A stretch of 64,000 bases of DNA from Gordionus sp. m RMFG-2023 (lineage: Eukaryota; Nematomorpha; Gordioida; Chordodea; Parachordodidae), in NCBI RefSeq assembly GCF_954871325.1, contig NC_088775.1, positions 30,853,561 to 30,917,560 on the forward strand, given 5' to 3'. Shown here piece by piece: positions 60,883 to 64,000 of this stretch; position 1 is the first letter of the stretch, and every line of letters begins with the position of its first letter. A program made the translations under genes and the position numbers. Below the pieces are notes generated by a model. The model made no database searches and was not told the origin of the DNA. It was given only the letters and a program-made list of their open reading frames with translations.

Positions 60883-61276
60883 TAAGTGATCTGCATCGGG
60901 CCTAATTTTTCAAGCCCGGCCCGGCCCGAAATTTTTTTTAAAAATGTTTTGCCGGTCCAGCCCGAACCCGAAATTTTTTTTAAAAAAATTTACCGACCTG
61001 ACCGGCCCGGCCCGAATTTTATTTAAATATAGAAATTAATTTTTATAATTACTCACGATAAAAGACATATGTTATATGTCGTTTAGTTTCAAAAAATAAA
61101 ATCAAATATTTTTATTTTACATAAAAAATTCAATATAAAATTGATAAATTTAGATATATTTAAAAAAAATTTCAAAGTCCGACTCGACTCGGCCCGATTT
61201 TTTTTTTAAATATTAGGCCCGGCACGAACCCATTTATTTTAAATATACGGGCCGGGCCTAACTTTGCAGATATCTA
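60883..61276. mobile_element. hAT-type MITE, TAGNGATCTGCA family
   Basis: The left TAAGTGATCTGCATCGGGCC and inverted right TAGATATCTGCAAAGTTAGG are worn inverted ends. Repeated GGCCCGGCCCG blocks flank an A+T-rich middle with TTTATTTAAATATAGAAATT, as at 44440 and 30620. No reading frame and no exact 8-bp duplication. Confidence 0.6.
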
Positions 61277-61454
61277 GTATACATTCCTCAAAAATGAATG
61301 AGATAAATGAACATTTGAATAGTAATAAAAAAAAATTGAGCCAATCAACTCATACTCATTGAGATGCAGAATCTATCTATATCAAAGATAAAAATAGCAC
61401 AATCAGTTATTTATTTTTGAAATAGAAGAATTACAACCAGTTTCAGTTGTAGAG

Positions 61455-63110
61455 AGCACTTGCATTTATTAATATTATCAAAAAATTGCAGCCAACTAGA
61501 AATCTGATGTCTAGGCCTACCCTCATATTAAAAATTAGCAAAGCATATGACACCATGGCAAAGAAATTAGTAGATTTATTGTGTATCCCAAAAAGCTTGT
61601 ACAACTGTGGATTCTTGGTCAGCTTATCGTCGGTATATAAAATTTATATTTTATAGATTATTGATAATATTGTCTTTTAAAAAAGTTATTATCTAGGGAT
61701 GACGGTATACTGGCTACATCCAGACACTCTTGATAGGGTTTAAGCTTGCTTAGATAGTAAAAGATTAAACCAAAAACACACATTTGATTATCTAGAAAAG
61801 AATCTTTTTTTACCACATATAAGATATAAAATGAAGTGATCAAATGTATTTACGACGAAATTACATAAAAGCTTTCAAGTAAAAAAATTATATTTATTAA
61901 AAATTTATTAGAGTATATGAACAAGGAGAGGAATCGGATGATGAAATATATCCTTTGCCATTAATTGATCTATTTGAAAATTAAAATATCAATAATAGTA
62001 TTTTATACTTACCTAAGCATCATTTTCATCACACACTTTAAATCTCATTGCAAGTGTTGATAATGAAGAGACAGGTAACAATGCCTATTTTAAAACCATT
62101 ACAAAAATTACATTTTCTAAGTGTAAGCTATTGTGGAATAAACATGGACAATTTTCAAACTGTGCAGACATTTTTAAAGAAAACATGGTAAGATATCTGA
62201 TTAAACCAGTTATAACAAGATGGAACTCTTTTTATAAATCTGTGAAATTAATAGATAGTATTATTAAGGAGAATTGCCAAATATTTGACGAATCTTTTGA
62301 TAAATCTGAATTATGGATATTTTGAGATAACGACAAGTCGTAATAATATTTAAAAAATATGATATGTATATATATGATTTTGTAGGTTATGGAACCGATT
62401 GCTATGGGTCTTTCAATTTTAGAGAGCGAATAAAAAATGCATTTGGGACACTCCTACCCTACGATAACTATTATAATATTAAAACTTAAAAATATGGCTT
62501 TAAATAATTTCAAGTTTTGTAAACCGCTTATTAATTCAATCCTGGAAGGCATAGATAAAAGGTATACAGTTCAAATATTGCTTACAATTTATATTTTGAT
62601 TATATTTTATTTTCAATAGATTCAAACATATCCATAAAGATGAATATGCGCTATTTAAATTGAATTGGCCATGGATGAAATTAGAGGTCAACAAAGGAAG
62701 AATACTAGAACTTATTTCCAGTTTGAGAAAAGATCTTAAAGAAAGAGCAGATAATTCCTTTATCCAACACACATACCAATATATTTTCTGATAAAGATAC
62801 AAAAAATTCTGATGAGGAAATGAATGAAGATCCTTATGAAGGGGATCTATTTCTATTAAGCTTTTTTCAAAATAAAGATAATTTTTTAAATATTTTAATA
62901 AATTTCCCTAATTAAAATTTTTATTTATTAAATTACAACTTTCCCATCGTCTTTGCCAATTGAACGTGTATTTAAAACGGCGAAAGCTGTGTTGAGCACT
63001 AAGCGCTCTTGTTTGTCTGATCAAAATTTTGAAAATCAATTGTTGCTAAAAATAAATAAAAAATTGTTAAAAAATGTTATCTTATATATAATATATTATT
63101 TTTGTATAAT
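61455..63110 (+). pseudogene. Decayed hAT transposase, same family as 18316-18680
   Basis: Pieces in order: CTTVDSWSAYRR (about 61598) and MTVYWLHPDTLDRV (about 61697-61740), matching the hAT TTDxWSxxxR...GxTxHW region. NKHGQFSNCADIF and ITRWNSFYKSVKLIDSI follow (62134-62265), the TRWNS block. KHIHKDEYALFKLNWPW lies at about 62626-62680. FPSSLPIERVFKTAKAVL and KRSCLSDQNFENQLLLKINK (about 62943-63062) form the hATC domain. Many stops and frame changes separate them. No terminal repeats could be assigned. Confidence 0.72.
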
Positions 63111-63189
63111 TTTATTTATATTATAATTATATATATGAAAATAATTTTTTTTTATAAAAAGATCATGTCTTATTATATATTTCTTTTGT

Positions 63190-64000
63190 AGGGGAGACTA
63201 GGGCTAGTCTGCGCAAGGGGCTTGTCGGTTCAAATGATTTTATTTTAAAACCAGTAAATATTAAAATTTGAAATTTAGTTCTAAAATAGAATTCTATAAT
63301 ATCCATAATTGGGAGAAAATAATATAATATTTAGCTATTTAAATTTTTATTCGTTATGACATGTTTTTGACGTAAAAATTATTTTCACTTAATAGGTTGT
63401 ATTAAAAAATTAAAAGTTTAAACATGACAAAATGAACTTTATATGAAAGTTAAATATCTATTTTAATATTTGGGAAAGTTTCAGATTGATATATAATGCT
63501 TAAATATATGTTAAGATCAAATTAGTAATATTACCACCATTGAGGTTAGTAGAATCATGGCTAGTCGGCGCACAGTCAATTTTTATTATATTATTATGGT
63601 ACCCAAATGCAAAATTCAATATAGTAAAATTTTTACTAAAAAAAGATTATATATAAACTATAAAACTGTATGAAAATGATATCTCATTAAGAAAAATATC
63701 ATTTATTACTGGTTAAAATATAATATTTTATAAATGTAATATATTAAATAATAATTTTATATAAATTTATTAATATGATTGATTTTGCATAATACATTTC
63801 AACTTTAATATAATATCAGACCTAAATAAATATCTTGCAAACTAAAATCTTCACATACATATTGTGATAATATATTATATATTGTCACAGATATTATATA
63901 TGTCGTAATTTTTAAAGGGATCATGACTATCCGGGATCTTTACGAGATTTAAAGGGATCCCTTTAAAATTTCAATTTTTTAAAGGATAAAGAACTATATG
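63190..64000. mobile_element. MITE end of the AGGGGAGACT family, running off the window
   Basis: AGGGGAGACTAGGGCTAGTC at 63190 matches the left end of 20588-21505 (AGGGGAGACTGGGGTTAGTC). A similar CATGGCTAGTCGGCGCA occurs internally near 63555. The other end was not found before 64000. Near 63915-63995 several AAAGGGATC repeats look like yet another element end. Confidence 0.45.

Overview
The window is strongly A+T-rich eukaryotic DNA, packed with decayed cut-and-paste DNA transposons and carrying one recognisable host gene. That gene (37635-48559) has ten phase-consistent exons and encodes a secreted or membrane-anchored zona pellucida (ZP) domain protein. Its signal peptide, ten-cysteine ZP module, furin-type site, C-terminal membrane helix, long introns and intronic transposons point to an invertebrate animal. 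I cannot name the species from the sequence.

Layout. 1-6.0 kb: an older hAT remnant split by an end-intact hAT element (844-4133), further hAT debris, and two copies of a hairpin-forming repeat that could be a small structured RNA. 7.8-16.2 kb: a large foldback element whose inverted arms carry tandem units with a TGACAATTGTCA core; a 5.3-kb hAT element with two tail-to-tail transposase remnants is inserted in it, with an 8-bp target duplication. 17.7-26.8 kb: several hAT elements and MITEs; one of them (21567-25262) was hit by a 2.9-kb Helitron carrying a tRNA-like head. 26.9-35.8 kb: hAT fragments, MITEs and a possible isolated exon. 37.6-48.6 kb: the ZP gene, with MITEs, tandem duplications and microsatellites in its introns. 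48.7-51.3 kb: a short LTR-element fossil with one LTR split by a TA-flanked MITE that itself holds a tRNA-Ser-like SINE head. 52.8-64 kb: hAT MITEs, a degenerate 14-bp repeat array, an end-intact hAT element with a TTF-type transposase (56692-59912), and one more decayed hAT transposase.

How it fits together. hAT dominates: TIRs in at least eight sequence classes are visible, six elements keep 8-bp target duplications that are perfect or differ at one base, and nesting gives a relative order of insertion. No transposase looks fully open, so any present movement would need a source outside the window. The ZP protein is the only well-supported host product. Its 3' neighbour is the antisense LTR fossil. 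No rRNA gene, CRISPR array or functional tRNA gene was seen. All homology calls come from reading motifs, without database searches.
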